A stretch of 49,021 nucleotides of DNA from Paludibacteraceae bacterium (GCA_017446455.1 JAFSQV010000022.1:1-49021); one strand, 5' to 3'. Shown: positions 24,815 through 33,935, counted from the first letter of the stretch. Notes: generated by a model not told the origin, from the sequence alone. A program made the numbers and translations.

Positions 24815-25531
24815 ATGATAAGTCCTTTAGCATATGTAAGCCCGAAAGCACAAATCGGGAACAACGTAACGATAGATGCTTTCGCGTATATTGATGATAA
24901 TGTGATTCTTGGCGATAACTGCCATGTATTCCCACACGCCGTGATTGGTTGTGTGCCGCAAGACTTGAAGTTCCGCGGCGAGGAGACATGGACCATCATT
25001 GGCGAGAACTGCGTGCTGCGTGAGTTTGTGACCATCCATCGCGGTACCGCCAGCAAAGGAAAGACCGTCGTGGGTAACAACAACCTCATCATGGCTTATT
25101 GCCATGTTGCGCACGATTGTATATTGCACGACAACATCATTATGTCCAACGCTACGCAGTTAGCCGGAGAAGTGGAAGTAGATGATTTCGCCATCATTGG
25201 CGGTGGCACGCTCGTGCACCAGTTCAGCCATATCGGCGGCCATGTGATGATTCAAGGCGGTTCGAAAATCAACAAAGATATTCCGCCGTTTTCCATCATC
25301 GCGCGTGACCCGATAGCGTTCTGCGGCATCAATTCCGTGGGCCTCAATCGCCGCGGATTTACGCCGGAACAAATTCACACGATACAGGAGGTGTACCGCC
25401 TTCTTTACCAAAACGGCATGAATACGACTCAGGCACTCGACCATATCGAGGCAACGATGCCCGCAAGTAAGGAGAGAGACCTCATCGTCAATTTTGTCAG
25501 AGTTTCGACGAGAGGCATCGTAAGAGCATAA
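24815..25531 (+). CDS. lpxA: UDP-N-acetylglucosamine acyltransferase
   Basis: First step of lipid A synthesis: adds a 3-hydroxyacyl chain to UDP-GlcNAc. The 238-residue protein is a left-handed beta-helix (hexapeptides over about 1-175) with the catalytic His in MAYCHVAHDC and the conserved NSVGLNRRGF near the end of the helix. It is about 15-20 residues shorter at the C-terminus than many LpxA proteins; the helical tail is present but abbreviated. It starts one base after the lpxC stop. Confidence 0.95.
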   Translation: MISPLAYVSPKAQIGNNVTIDAFAYIDDNVILGDNCHVFPHAVIGCVPQDLKFRGEETWTIIGENCVLREFVTIHRGTASKGKTVVGNNNLIMAYCHVAHDCILHDNIIMSNATQLAGEVEVDDFAIIGGGTLVHQFSHIGGHVMIQGGSKINKDIPPFSIIARDPIAFCGINSVGLNRRGFTPEQIHTIQEVYRLLYQNGMNTTQALDHIEATMPASKERDLIVNFVRVSTRGIVRA

Positions 25532-25569
25532 CTCAGTATAATCAGATAAAAAAAACAGAATAATCAAAA

Positions 25570-27291
25570 ATGGAACAAGAGGAAAAAAGTCTCAATTTTA
25601 TTGAGCAAATTGTAGAGAAAGATTTAGCGGAAGGAGTGAATGACGGACGTATACAGACGCGTTTTCCGCCGGAGCCGAACGGTTACCTGCACATCGGTCA
25701 CGTCAAGGCTATCTGCATGGACTTCGGCATTGCGGAGAAATATCACGGTGTTTGTAACCTGCGTTTTGACGACACCAACCCCGTCAAAGAAGACACGGAG
25801 TATGTAGAGACCATCGAGCGCGACATTCGCTGGTTAGGTTTCCACTGGGGCCAAATCTTCTATGCCTCCGACTATTTCCAGCAGTTGTATGACCTCGCTA
25901 TCCGTTTCATCAAGGCCGGTAAGGCGTATGTGGACGAACAGACAGCCGAGCAGATCGCGGAACAGAAAGGAACGCCGACCGAACCGGGTGTAGCTTCTCC
26001 TTATCGCGACCGCCCTATCGAAGAGAACTTGCGTCTTTTCGAAGCTATGCAACGCGGCGAGATAGAGGAAGGCAAGATGGTGCTGCGCGCGAAGATCGAC
26101 ATGGCAAACCCGAACATGCACTTCCGCGACCCAATCATGTACCGCATCATTACCTCTCACCCGCACCATCGTACGGGCCACACATGGAATGTATATCCCA
26201 TGTACGACTTTGCGCACGGTCAAAGCGATTATTTCGAAGGTGTGACACACTCGATCTGCACGCTTGAGTTCGAAGTACACCGTCCACTTTACGACTATTT
26301 CATTGACCAGTTCAGCGGTGAGAATTTCTGCGGCCTGAGTCCGTACGGACCTAACTACCGTCCTAAACAGCGCGAGTTCAACCGACTCAATATCACCTAT
26401 ACCGTGATGTCGAAGCGTAAAATGCTGCAACTGGTCAAAGAAGGTCTCGTAGCCGGTTGGGACGACCCGCGTATGCCGACCGTTTGCGGTCTACGTCGTC
26501 GCGGCTATACCCCGCAAGCCATCCGCACGTTCATGGATAAGATCGGTTATACGAAAGTGGAAGGTATGATTGACCAAGGTCTGCTCGAACACACCATTCG
26601 CGAAGATCTCAAAGAGACCGCTCCGCGTGTATGCGCCATCTTTGATCCGGTGAAGTTGGTAATCACCAACTACGAGGGTGAAGGCGAGACGATTATCGCA
26701 GAGAATATCGACGGACATGAGGAGCTCGGCACGCGCGAGGTAAAGTTCGGCAAGGAACTATGGATTGAACGCGGTGACTTCCTTGAGGAAGCAGACAATA
26801 AGTTCTTCCGTCTCAGCCCGAGCGGACGCGAGGTGCGCCTCAAAGCGTCCTATATCATTCAAGCAACGGGGTGCGAGAAGGACGAAAACGGAAACATCAC
26901 TACTGTCTACGCTACCTATGATCCGAACAGCAAATCGGGTACCGAAGGGGGCAACCGCAAGACGAAGGCGACTATCAACTGGGTCGAATGCAATAGTGCG
27001 TTGGATGCTGAAGTGCGTCTGTATGACCGACTCTTCGCTGTGGAGAACCCGAGTGCAGAAGAAGGTGATTTCCGTGAATTGCTGAATCCCGAGAGTCTCG
27101 TAGTAAAGACCATCAAGGTAGAAGGTTCACTTCGCAGCGAACTGCATGCACCGGTATTCGTGGATGGTATCGAACAAGAGAATCACTATCAGTTGCTCAA
27201 ACAAGGGTATTTCGTTGTCGATCCTGATACTACTGCAGAGCACCTGGTTCTCAATCGCACCTGTTCGCTCAAGGACAACTACCTTAAATGA
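25570..27291 (+). CDS. glnS: Glutaminyl-tRNA synthetase
   Basis: Charges tRNA-Gln. The 573-residue class I synthetase has HIGH at 41-44 (PPEPNGYLHIGH) and the KMSKR-type loop MSKRKM at 280-285; FDDTNP and the C-terminal beta-barrel anticodon-binding region (about 350-560) are intact. Length is normal. It lies 38 bases after lpxA and overlaps the next gene by 4 bases (ATGA). Confidence 0.96.
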   Translation: MEQEEKSLNFIEQIVEKDLAEGVNDGRIQTRFPPEPNGYLHIGHVKAICMDFGIAEKYHGVCNLRFDDTNPVKEDTEYVETIERDIRWLGFHWGQIFYASDYFQQLYDLAIRFIKAGKAYVDEQTAEQIAEQKGTPTEPGVASPYRDRPIEENLRLFEAMQRGEIEEGKMVLRAKIDMANPNMHFRDPIMYRIITSHPHHRTGHTWNVYPMYDFAHGQSDYFEGVTHSICTLEFEVHRPLYDYFIDQFSGENFCGLSPYGPNYRPKQREFNRLNITYTVMSKRKMLQLVKEGLVAGWDDPRMPTVCGLRRRGYTPQAIRTFMDKIGYTKVEGMIDQGLLEHTIREDLKETAPRVCAIFDPVKLVITNYEGEGETIIAENIDGHEELGTREVKFGKELWIERGDFLEEADNKFFRLSPSGREVRLKASYIIQATGCEKDENGNITTVYATYDPNSKSGTEGGNRKTKATINWVECNSALDAEVRLYDRLFAVENPSAEEGDFRELLNPESLVVKTIKVEGSLRSELHAPVFVDGIEQENHYQLLKQGYFVVDPDTTAEHLVLNRTCSLKDNYLK

Positions 27292-27713
27292 GGACGCGGA
27301 TTTTCAACGGCAAGGAGCAGATCTTCTGCGAATGGCGCCACCGCTGGGTGCGCCTGACTCCAGAGGAATGGGTGCGGCAGCAGTTGCTGCACCGAATGGT
27401 GGAAATGGGATATCCCGCTTCCCTCATTGCCGTGGAGACTGCTATCACGCTTGGTCAAGCCAAGAAGCGGTGCGATGCTGTAGTGTACAACCGCTTCATG
27501 GCTCCTATCATGCTCATCGAGTGTAAAGCGGAGACCGTGCCCTTGACGCAAAAGACCCTCGACCAAGCCCTTACGTATAACCGCCGTTTGAATGTACCGT
27601 ATTTGGTGCTTCATAACGGTCCGCAGACTATTTTTGTAACAATAGAACCGAATGGAACAAATACTATCACTCAACGACTCCCTCGATACGCCGACCTTTT
27701 ACGGCGTGAATAA
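27288..27713 (+). CDS. HsdR N-terminal-domain protein (PD-(D/E)XK nuclease fold)
   Basis: A 141-residue protein like the N-terminal domain of type I restriction subunit R, a stand-alone family common in Bacteroidota. The nuclease-like motif is present: Asp in RCDAVVYN, then IECKAE (Glu-X-Lys) about 14 residues later, with a Gln in KTLDQALTY further on. No methylase or specificity genes are nearby, so it is not part of a restriction system here; its role is unknown. It overlaps glnS by 4 bases and phoH by 62 bases in another frame. Confidence 0.82.
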   Translation: MRTRIFNGKEQIFCEWRHRWVRLTPEEWVRQQLLHRMVEMGYPASLIAVETAITLGQAKKRCDAVVYNRFMAPIMLIECKAETVPLTQKTLDQALTYNRRLNVPYLVLHNGPQTIFVTIEPNGTNTITQRLPRYADLLRRE

Positions 27714-28578
27714 CAAGAATATTCTTTGTCTCAAGAACCAACACCCTGACGTGCGTGTAGTAGCGCGCGGTTATCAGGTGAAAGTGACCGGATCGGAGGC
27801 AGCAATCGAGAACTTCGAGAAATCGCTACAGTTATGCGAGCAGTTCTGCATCCGCAATAACCGCCTGACAGAACAAGATATTCTTATGCTGTTGCATGGC
27901 GATAAACCGCAGGAACAGGCTACCGATAACCTCATTCTGCACGGTGTGAATGGTAAGTCTATCTATGCACGCTCCACCAACCAGCAAGCACTCGTCAAAG
28001 CGTATGAAGAGAACGACTTGCTTTTTGCTGTAGGACCGGCCGGAAGCGGAAAGACCTACACCGCTATCGCACTGGCAGTGAGAGCGTTAAAGAACAGAGA
28101 GGTGAGACGTATCGTGTTATCGCGCCCTGCAGTGGAAGCAGGAGAGAAATTAGGTTTTCTGCCGGGAGACATGAAAGAGAAGATTGATCCGTACCTTCAA
28201 CCGCTGTATGATGCGCTGCAAGACATGATTCCTGCCGCAAAATTAGCGGAGTACATGGAGAAAGGAACCATACAGATCGCGCCTTTGGCTTTCATGCGCG
28301 GGCGGACGCTCTCCGATGCCGTAGTTATTCTCGATGAAGCACAAAACACTACTGCTTTACAACTCAAGATGTTTCTTACCCGTCTCGGATTCGGCAGTAA
28401 GATGATTGTCACGGGAGACATGACACAGATAGACCTGCCGCCGACGCAGAAGTCAGGTTTGCGCGACGCAATGGATCGCTTTAGGTATATTAAAGAGATC
28501 AGTATTATCGAGTTTAACGAGAAAGATATTGTGCGGCATCCGCTAGTAAAGCAGATCGTAGCGGCCTACAAGGGTTAG
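27652..28578 (+). CDS. phoH: PhoH family ATPase
   Basis: A 308-residue cytoplasmic PhoH-like P-loop ATPase, linked in other bacteria to RNA metabolism. Walker A is GPAGSGKT (about 128-135), Walker B is VVILDEAQNTT (about 225-235), and the SRPAVEAGEKLGFLPGD block is highly conserved. The N-terminal 60 residues match the family's small leading domain (YGVNNKNIL, RVVARGYQVKVTG), which supports the start at 27652 even though it lies 62 bases inside the upstream gene. It meets aroB tail to tail with a 4-base overlap. Confidence 0.93.
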   Translation: MEQILSLNDSLDTPTFYGVNNKNILCLKNQHPDVRVVARGYQVKVTGSEAAIENFEKSLQLCEQFCIRNNRLTEQDILMLLHGDKPQEQATDNLILHGVNGKSIYARSTNQQALVKAYEENDLLFAVGPAGSGKTYTAIALAVRALKNREVRRIVLSRPAVEAGEKLGFLPGDMKEKIDPYLQPLYDALQDMIPAAKLAEYMEKGTIQIAPLAFMRGRTLSDAVVILDEAQNTTALQLKMFLTRLGFGSKMIVTGDMTQIDLPPTQKSGLRDAMDRFRYIKEISIIEFNEKDIVRHPLVKQIVAAYKG

Positions 28579-29609
28579 AGGCTAAAGAGATATTCCAGGG
28601 CTTCATTCGCCTCCTCGGATGTGATAACCTGATTGATGAGCGGCGAACCGATATTCTGAATGAGCGTGCAGTTGATTTGAGCTGTGCGCTCGTTCTTTTT
28701 ATCTTGTTGCATAAGAGCGATGAGTGCCTCGCGGTCGGAACACTTACAGTTCGGCTTTCCGTAATAATGCAGCATGAGGTGCGTCAACTGTTGCAAAGGT
28801 TCTTTGGGACAACCGAGTTTTGTCACACTCAGATACAACTCCGCTATCAGGCCATATACCACAGCATAACCGTGGTCGAGAGGCTCGATACCCGAGCGGG
28901 CATGCGCATCCATACTTTTTTCTTCCAATGCATGGCCGAAAGTATGACCGAAGTTGAGGATTTTACGCAGGCCTTCCTCCTTCGGGTCGGCCGCAACGAT
29001 GCGTTCTTTCTCCTCTACACATTGCGCGATCAGCGGTTGCAAGGAATCAATCGGCATCGTATCAAGATCATAGCGCAAGAGTGCGCCCCATAAGTCATTA
29101 ACGATTAAGCCCATCTTCAGCATTTCGCCAAAACCGCTGAGCACCTCCTTGGTAGGAAGAGTTTCGAGCCATCCTGTCCAAATAAGTGTCTCTATGGGCG
29201 GGGCAAAACAGCCGATGCTGTTCTTCAAACCTCCGTAGTTGATGCCCGTCTTGCCACCCGTCGAAGCATCAATCATCGCTAATAAGGTCGTCGGCACATT
29301 GATATAATCAATGCCGCGTTTGTAGGTGGCCGCAGCGAAACCGCCGAGGTCTGTTAGGATGCCGCCGCCGATACATATCAACAACCCGCGACGCGTGATA
29401 CCGTGCGCAAAGAGAAAATCCCAAATCTGCTGCACCGTCTCGAGTGACTTCTTCTGCTCGCTCACCGCGAGACTTAGAGTCGGCCACTGAGGATCGAGGA
29501 TCGATGCTGCACGGTCGGCCACTTTCTCGTCTATCAGTACACAAATCTGGTCAGCAGCATAGTTTACCGCAAGCGCTGAAATGGCTTTATGTATCTCTTC
29601 ACATATCAT
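28575..29609 (-). CDS. aroB: 3-dehydroquinate synthase
   Basis: Second step of the shikimate pathway: closes DAHP to 3-dehydroquinate using NAD and a metal ion. The 344-residue product has GGGILTDLGGFAAATYKRG (NAD loop and active site), TTLLAMIDASTGGKTGIN, and the metal ligands in the region around KILNFGHTFGHALE. I chose the ATG at 29609 because the promoter (29619-29650) lies just upstream; an ORF extension past it would begin before the promoter. It is divergent from the AraC regulator and overlaps phoH by 4 bases at the 3' end. Confidence 0.95.
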   Translation of the reverse strand: MICEEIHKAISALAVNYAADQICVLIDEKVADRAASILDPQWPTLSLAVSEQKKSLETVQQIWDFLFAHGITRRGLLICIGGGILTDLGGFAAATYKRGIDYINVPTTLLAMIDASTGGKTGINYGGLKNSIGCFAPPIETLIWTGWLETLPTKEVLSGFGEMLKMGLIVNDLWGALLRYDLDTMPIDSLQPLIAQCVEEKERIVAADPKEEGLRKILNFGHTFGHALEEKSMDAHARSGIEPLDHGYAVVYGLIAELYLSVTKLGCPKEPLQQLTHLMLHYYGKPNCKCSDREALIALMQQDKKNERTAQINCTLIQNIGSPLINQVITSEEANEALEYLFSL

Positions 29610-29618
29610 TTTCGGGTG

Positions 29619-29650
29619 CAAAGGTACTGCAAAATCTTTAAATATGCAAA
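29619..29650 (-). promoter_or_regulatory. Bacteroidota-type promoter for aroB
   Basis: Minus strand: TTTG (29647-29650) continuing GCATATTT, 20 bases, TAccTTTG (29619-29626). The start codon is only 9 bases past the -7 element, so the aroB transcript would be leaderless or nearly so. Confidence 0.75.
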
Positions 29651-29664
29651 TTTTGACGGTTTTT

Positions 29665-29696
29665 TTTGCACAATTCAAAAAAAAGTACTACCTTTG
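29665..29696 (+). promoter_or_regulatory. Bacteroidota-type promoter for the AraC regulator
   Basis: TTTG (29665-29668), 20 bases, TAccTTTG (29689-29696); the start codon is 25 bases downstream. Its -33 element is 14 bases from that of the divergent aroB promoter. Confidence 0.75.
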
Positions 29697-29721
29697 CGCC
29701 GTTTTTGATACAAATATTAAG

Positions 29722-30567
29722 ATGAAAGAGAATAATATTCCTATTGTTGACTGTCCGTATGGAGATTACATGATCGGCGATGCCAGTGGTAAACTGATGA
29801 ATGAGTACGGTCGTTATCCGTGTAAGATCAAGTGCGGTGTGTATGCTTTTTTGGTACGCGGAACGGCCCGCGCAACAATTAACGTTACGGATTACGAGTT
29901 CAAGCAGAATGATATTTTATTACTGGAGCCCGGTAGTTTCCTCTTTATTCGTGAGTGTTCCGACGATGCGCTGGTATACTGGATTGTATTCGGCAGTAAG
30001 TTCCTCGAGAAATATACGGTGAATAACAAGATGAGCCTTTCGGCGCTTCAACTGCACTCGCCAAAACTGAGCATGAGTGAGAACCACGCGAAAGTGCTAT
30101 GCTCGATGTACGATACCGTTGTTGCAGCGCTGAATGCCGAACCAACCATGCTCGATTCCGAGAAGATGGTACATATCTTCAACCTGCTGCAGACCAGTTA
30201 TGCCAAGTATGCGCATGAGCAGGACGAGTATCTCGTAAAGCCGATGGATCGGAAGACGGAGATTTATCAGGATTATTGCCAGCTCGTGCTGCAACATTAC
30301 CATGAGTGGCATCATGTGAGTCAGTATGCGGAAGCACTTCGTCTGACCTTACCGCATCTCTGCTCAACGATTAAATCGGTCGGAGATCGTACTGCCGGCG
30401 ATATCATCATCGAGGCGATCATCACCGACGCTAAGAGTCAATTGAAGATCACCAATCAGCAGATTAAAGAGATTGCGCTGAATTTAGGATTCGACAACGT
30501 AGCGTTCTTTAACCGTTTCTTCAAGAGCCACGTAGGCGTGACGCCTAAGGCTTATCGGAACGGATAA
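29722..30567 (+). CDS. AraC family transcriptional regulator
   Basis: A 281-residue DNA-binding regulator. The N-terminal part (about 20-130) looks like the cupin-type sensor domain (RGTARATINVTDYEF, ILLLEPGSF); the last 100 residues are the double helix-turn-helix, with the second one in IKEIALNLGFDNVAFFNRFFKSHVGVTPKAYR. The effector is unknown. It is alone on its strand, divergent from aroB, so it may act on distant genes. The start fits the promoter spacing; a longer upstream frame would begin before the promoter. The 3' end overlaps a small ORF on the other strand by 23 bases. Confidence 0.9.
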   Translation: MKENNIPIVDCPYGDYMIGDASGKLMNEYGRYPCKIKCGVYAFLVRGTARATINVTDYEFKQNDILLLEPGSFLFIRECSDDALVYWIVFGSKFLEKYTVNNKMSLSALQLHSPKLSMSENHAKVLCSMYDTVVAALNAEPTMLDSEKMVHIFNLLQTSYAKYAHEQDEYLVKPMDRKTEIYQDYCQLVLQHYHEWHHVSQYAEALRLTLPHLCSTIKSVGDRTAGDIIIEAIITDAKSQLKITNQQIKEIALNLGFDNVAFFNRFFKSHVGVTPKAYRNG

Positions 30568-30766
30568 GATAGGCAGCTCCTTCCTCATCACGGAGTTCCA
30601 TCTTATTACCGGAAGCATCTATCAAGGCGAACACGGATTTCCGCTGTTCGCCTTCTGCGTTAGTCATCTGCTCAAGCGAAACGATGACGCTTTGCCGCCA
30701 TGCCTCTAGCAAATGATTTATCGCCTCTTCCTGGTCCGTTTCAGATTCATACTTAACGGTTTTTAT
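30545..30766 (-). CDS. Small unknown ORF downstream of rfbB, start unresolved
   Basis: Downstream of rfbB on the same strand, about 70 codons read like a genuine acidic small protein (ESETDQEEAINHLLEAW, YLIRSDKP at the end) with normal codon choice, filling the gap up to the AraC gene. No ordinary start codon lies near rfbB's end: the nearest ATG in frame is inside rfbB at 30856, and an ATA at 30766 is the only near-start just upstream. It could start inside rfbB, use a rare start, or be a remnant. I do not recognise a family. Confidence 0.4.
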   Translation of the reverse strand: MKTVKYESETDQEEAINHLLEAWRQSVIVSLEQMTNAEGEQRKSVFALIDASGNKMELRDEEGAAYLIRSDKP

Positions 30767-31889
30767 ACATGTCTTCGTAGTACTTCTCGTACTCGCCGGA
30801 AGTGATATTGTCGAGCCATTCCTGATTGTCGAGATACCAACGAACCGTGCGCTCAATACCTTCCTCGAACTGGAGCGAAGGTTCCCAACCGAGTTCGCGT
30901 TGTAACTTGGTGGAGTCTATCGCATAGCGCATGTCATGTCCTGCACGGTCAGTGACATAGGTAATGAGGTCGAGGTCAGCGCCTTCCGGACGACCGAGCA
31001 AACGGTCGACGGTCTTGATGACGGTCTTGATGATGTCAATATTCTTCCACTCGTTGAAGCCACCGATGTTGTAGGTCTCGGCGATGACACCTTTATGATA
31101 TATAATATCGATCGCGCGCGCGTGATCCTCGACGAACAACCAGTCACGTACGTTCTCACCCTTGCCGTACACCGGAAGGGGTTTGCGATGACGAATATTA
31201 TTGATGAACAACGGAATAAGTTTCTCCGGGAATTGATACGGACCATAGTTGTTCGAGCAGTTCGTGACGATGGTCGGCATGCCGTAGGTATCATGGAAGG
31301 CACGTACGAAATGATCCGACGATGCTTTCGATGCTGAATAGGGCGAATGGGGATTGTACTTCGTCGTCTCGTAGAAGAAGTCTTCACCGTAAGCAAGATG
31401 GTGTTCTCCGGACGAGGCCTTGGTTGTAAAAGGCGGTTCGATGCCTTCAGGATGAGTCATCTCCAACGCGCCGTACACCTCATCAGTCGAGATGTGATAG
31501 AAGCGTTTCCCTTCGTATTTCTCCGGTAGGGATTCCCAGTACAGTTTCGCGGCCTGGAGCATAGATAATGTACCCATTACATTCGTGCGGGCGAAAGTGA
31601 ACGGATCTTTGATAGAACGGTCCACGTGGCTCTCAGCGGCGAGGTGGATTACACCTGTGACGTGTTCTTCTTGCATCAGCGCATAGATGGTATCGAAGTC
31701 GCAGATATCTGCACGTACGAAACGGTAGTTCGGCTTGTCTTCGATATCCTTGAGATTCGCCAAGTTACCGGCATAGGTCAACTTATCCAGATTGATGATA
31801 CGATAGTCCGGATATTTGTTCACAAATAACCGTACAACATGACTTCCGATAAATCCGGCTCCGCCGGTAATGATGATACTCTTTTTCAT
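30753..31889 (-). CDS. rfbB: dTDP-glucose 4,6-dehydratase
   Basis: Second step of dTDP-rhamnose synthesis, supplying LPS or other surface glycans. The 378-residue extended SDR protein has the NAD loop GGAGFIG (9-15), the active-site STDEVYG, and the catalytic Tyr/Lys in YSASKASSDH. Also seen: RADICD, ESHVDRSI and the WLFVEDHARAI motif of the sugar-binding half. The usual partner genes rfbA, rfbC and rfbD are not in the window. It overlaps birA by 4 bases. Confidence 0.95.
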   Translation of the reverse strand: MKKSIIITGGAGFIGSHVVRLFVNKYPDYRIINLDKLTYAGNLANLKDIEDKPNYRFVRADICDFDTIYALMQEEHVTGVIHLAAESHVDRSIKDPFTFARTNVMGTLSMLQAAKLYWESLPEKYEGKRFYHISTDEVYGALEMTHPEGIEPPFTTKASSGEHHLAYGEDFFYETTKYNPHSPYSASKASSDHFVRAFHDTYGMPTIVTNCSNNYGPYQFPEKLIPLFINNIRHRKPLPVYGKGENVRDWLFVEDHARAIDIIYHKGVIAETYNIGGFNEWKNIDIIKTVIKTVDRLLGRPEGADLDLITYVTDRAGHDMRYAIDSTKLQRELGWEPSLQFEEGIERTVRWYLDNQEWLDNITSGEYEKYYEDMYKNR

Positions 31890-32575
31890 AGAATATATTT
31901 TATTTGTTTAAATCCATATTGGTGCACTTGACTGTTTTTGTCGCGAAGGACAATCTCTCCGGTCGGTAATACATCTTCGATGTGTGCTTCAAAGACCCCA
32001 TTTTTATCTTCGAACAGCCAATATCCTTCTCGGCGATAGAGGTGCGCCTTGTATTCTGACCAAATTACATCCTCAGGTTCTTTCAATACAACCGTTATTG
32101 TTTCGAGAAGGTCCTTCATCAATTGGTCAATGTCGTACTCTTTGCCGGTAATCTGTTTCAGCGAAACAGGGTTTGGGGCGTTGGAGACAAAAACGGTCTG
32201 GTTGACGTTCAATCCGATGCCGGCTATAGAGTATTTAATCTCTGAACCTACTATAGCATTCTCCAATAGAATACCTGCGAGTTTCTTGTCATTATAGTAT
32301 ATATCGTTTGGCCACTTGATCGTGTACTGTCCGCCAAGGAGTCTTATTATTGCTACGCTAACGGCTATATTCAAGAAATATAGGTTTTTGTCCGGCGGCA
32401 AAAGTATCGAACACAATACGTTTTTGTTCGCTTCGCTTTCCCAACTATTGCCTGTTTGACCGCGTCCTGCAGTCTGATAGCCGGCATAGAGATAACGTTC
32501 TGTTAGCGGCCACTCGCCTTTCGCAAGCATCTCCTTCACTAAGGAGTTGGTACTATTTGTGCTGCTGATATACAT
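31886..32575 (-). CDS. birA: Biotin-[acetyl-CoA-carboxylase] ligase
   Basis: Attaches biotin to biotin-dependent carboxylases. The 229-residue product has the ligase signature: NSTNSLVKEM, the biotinyl-AMP loop GRGQTGNSWES, and KWPNDIYYNDKKLAGIL. The N-terminal winged-helix of E. coli BirA is missing, so it should not repress a biotin operon. It overlaps the PBP4 gene upstream by 23 bases and rfbB downstream by 4, in a tight minus-strand operon. Confidence 0.94.
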   Translation of the reverse strand: MYISSTNSTNSLVKEMLAKGEWPLTERYLYAGYQTAGRGQTGNSWESEANKNVLCSILLPPDKNLYFLNIAVSVAIIRLLGGQYTIKWPNDIYYNDKKLAGILLENAIVGSEIKYSIAGIGLNVNQTVFVSNAPNPVSLKQITGKEYDIDQLMKDLLETITVVLKEPEDVIWSEYKAHLYRREGYWLFEDKNGVFEAHIEDVLPTGEIVLRDKNSQVHQYGFKQIKYIL

Positions 32576-33935
32576 CCAACAAGTATTGTTGAATCACCGT
32601 CTGTATGTTCTTCGCTTTACCGGGTGCGGAATTGATGAGGATAGCAAATACCCAGGTGTCGCCATTCGGCATGTCGATATATCCTGCAAAATTCTTTGTT
32701 CCGGCGATGGTGCCGCTCTTGGCATGGATTCGGCCTTCGAGTTCGGTCTTCGGACAAAGGGATTTGAGTGTCCCGCTTTGCCCGCTTACAGGTAGTGAGG
32801 CAATCCACGCATCGGCATTTTGACTGCGCAGCATGACCGTCAACAGTTGCACAAAAGTCTGTGCGCTGACCGCATCTTGAGGTGCGAGTCCACAGCCATC
32901 TTTGATGATGGCATTTTGGATGGAGACTCCGCGGCGACGCCAGTAGTCACGCAGCATATCTTGGCTGTTATGAATCGTTCCGGGAAGGGTATAACGCGTA
33001 CCAAGGTAGCGGAACAGCGACTCCGCATAGAGGTTATTGCTATTCACATTTGTCTCTTTGATGATCTCCGAAAGGGGCTCCGAATAATGGGTATAGAGTT
33101 CCGTTCGAGGAGGCGTCAAAGGATTATAATCAGCTTCGAAAGTCGCATCCCTTTTTACGGAGACCCCCACTTCGCGCAGTTTGTTGGTCAAGTGACGCGC
33201 CAAGAGTAAGCCCGGATTCGGCAAGTCGCCTTTGACACCAAACGTACCCAAGTTAGAAGGTACCGCTCCTGTCAAATAACGCTCGCGGCTGTAAGGCAAA
33301 CCAGAAACGAACGCACCGTCGTATTGGATCTTATCACAGCGAATACGATTGATAAAGACGATATCCTCTACAGCCGGTTCGGTCTTGATGACCTTTGCTA
33401 CCGTCCCGGGCTCTCCGCTCTGGAGCACGATATTCATCGTGTTTCCGTAGTAGTTGAGTCCAAAGATACCCGGAGCGTAATAGTTACCTGCGTCCTCGCA
33501 TAACCAGTTGGGGTTTTGTGCATCGCCATCCAAGAGTGTCATGTCAGCTATTACAGCACCTTCGATAGAAGTGATGCCGGCCCTTTGAACGGCTTTAACC
33601 CATTGGTCGAGAAAACCGGTGCGACCTTTCCAACCTAAAGAAGGGTCACAACTACCGTGGATATAAAGGTTGCCGTGTAAGACGCCGCCTTCGACAGAAC
33701 CGGTATATTCCAGCACGGTCGGAAAGCGGTATCCAGGACCGAGGATGTCCAGTACTGCACCGGTCGTCAGCAATTTCATTACCGACGCCGGTGGCACCAC
33801 TTTATCTGCGCGATAGCTGTCAATCACCTCGCCCGTGTTGAGATTTTTCACCAACACAGACATATTCGCCTGCCCGGTGAGCGGGTGGCTTGTCAGGAAG
33901 TTGACCGAGAGTAATATGGCCGCAAGGATACTCAC
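32553..33935 (-). CDS. dacB: D-alanyl-D-alanine carboxypeptidase/endopeptidase (PBP4, DacB type)
   Basis: A periplasmic class C low-molecular-mass penicillin-binding protein that trims murein peptides. The 460-residue protein has a short export signal (about 1-23), Ser51-Lys54 in the active-site SVMK, the SNN motif in NVNSNNLYAE, and KSG (in HAKSGTIAG) in place of the common KTG. The large insert between the first two motifs, typical of PBP4, is present. It overlaps birA by 23 bases and shares its boundary with the Nfn-like gene upstream. Confidence 0.92.
   Translation of the reverse strand: MSILAAILLSVNFLTSHPLTGQANMSVLVKNLNTGEVIDSYRADKVVPPASVMKLLTTGAVLDILGPGYRFPTVLEYTGSVEGGVLHGNLYIHGSCDPSLGWKGRTGFLDQWVKAVQRAGITSIEGAVIADMTLLDGDAQNPNWLCEDAGNYYAPGIFGLNYYGNTMNIVLQSGEPGTVAKVIKTEPAVEDIVFINRIRCDKIQYDGAFVSGLPYSRERYLTGAVPSNLGTFGVKGDLPNPGLLLARHLTNKLREVGVSVKRDATFEADYNPLTPPRTELYTHYSEPLSEIIKETNVNSNNLYAESLFRYLGTRYTLPGTIHNSQDMLRDYWRRRGVSIQNAIIKDGCGLAPQDAVSAQTFVQLLTVMLRSQNADAWIASLPVSGQSGTLKSLCPKTELEGRIHAKSGTIAGTKNFAGYIDMPNGDTWVFAILINSAPGKAKNIQTVIQQYLLDVYQQHK

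Noticed and set aside
27288-27713. Type I restriction system
   Set aside because: Only an HsdR N-terminal-like domain occurs; there is no helicase part, methylase or specificity subunit nearby.
29722-30567. AraC protein as local regulator of the uxaBA genes
   Set aside because: It is more than 8 kb away with unrelated genes between; nothing in the sequence links them.
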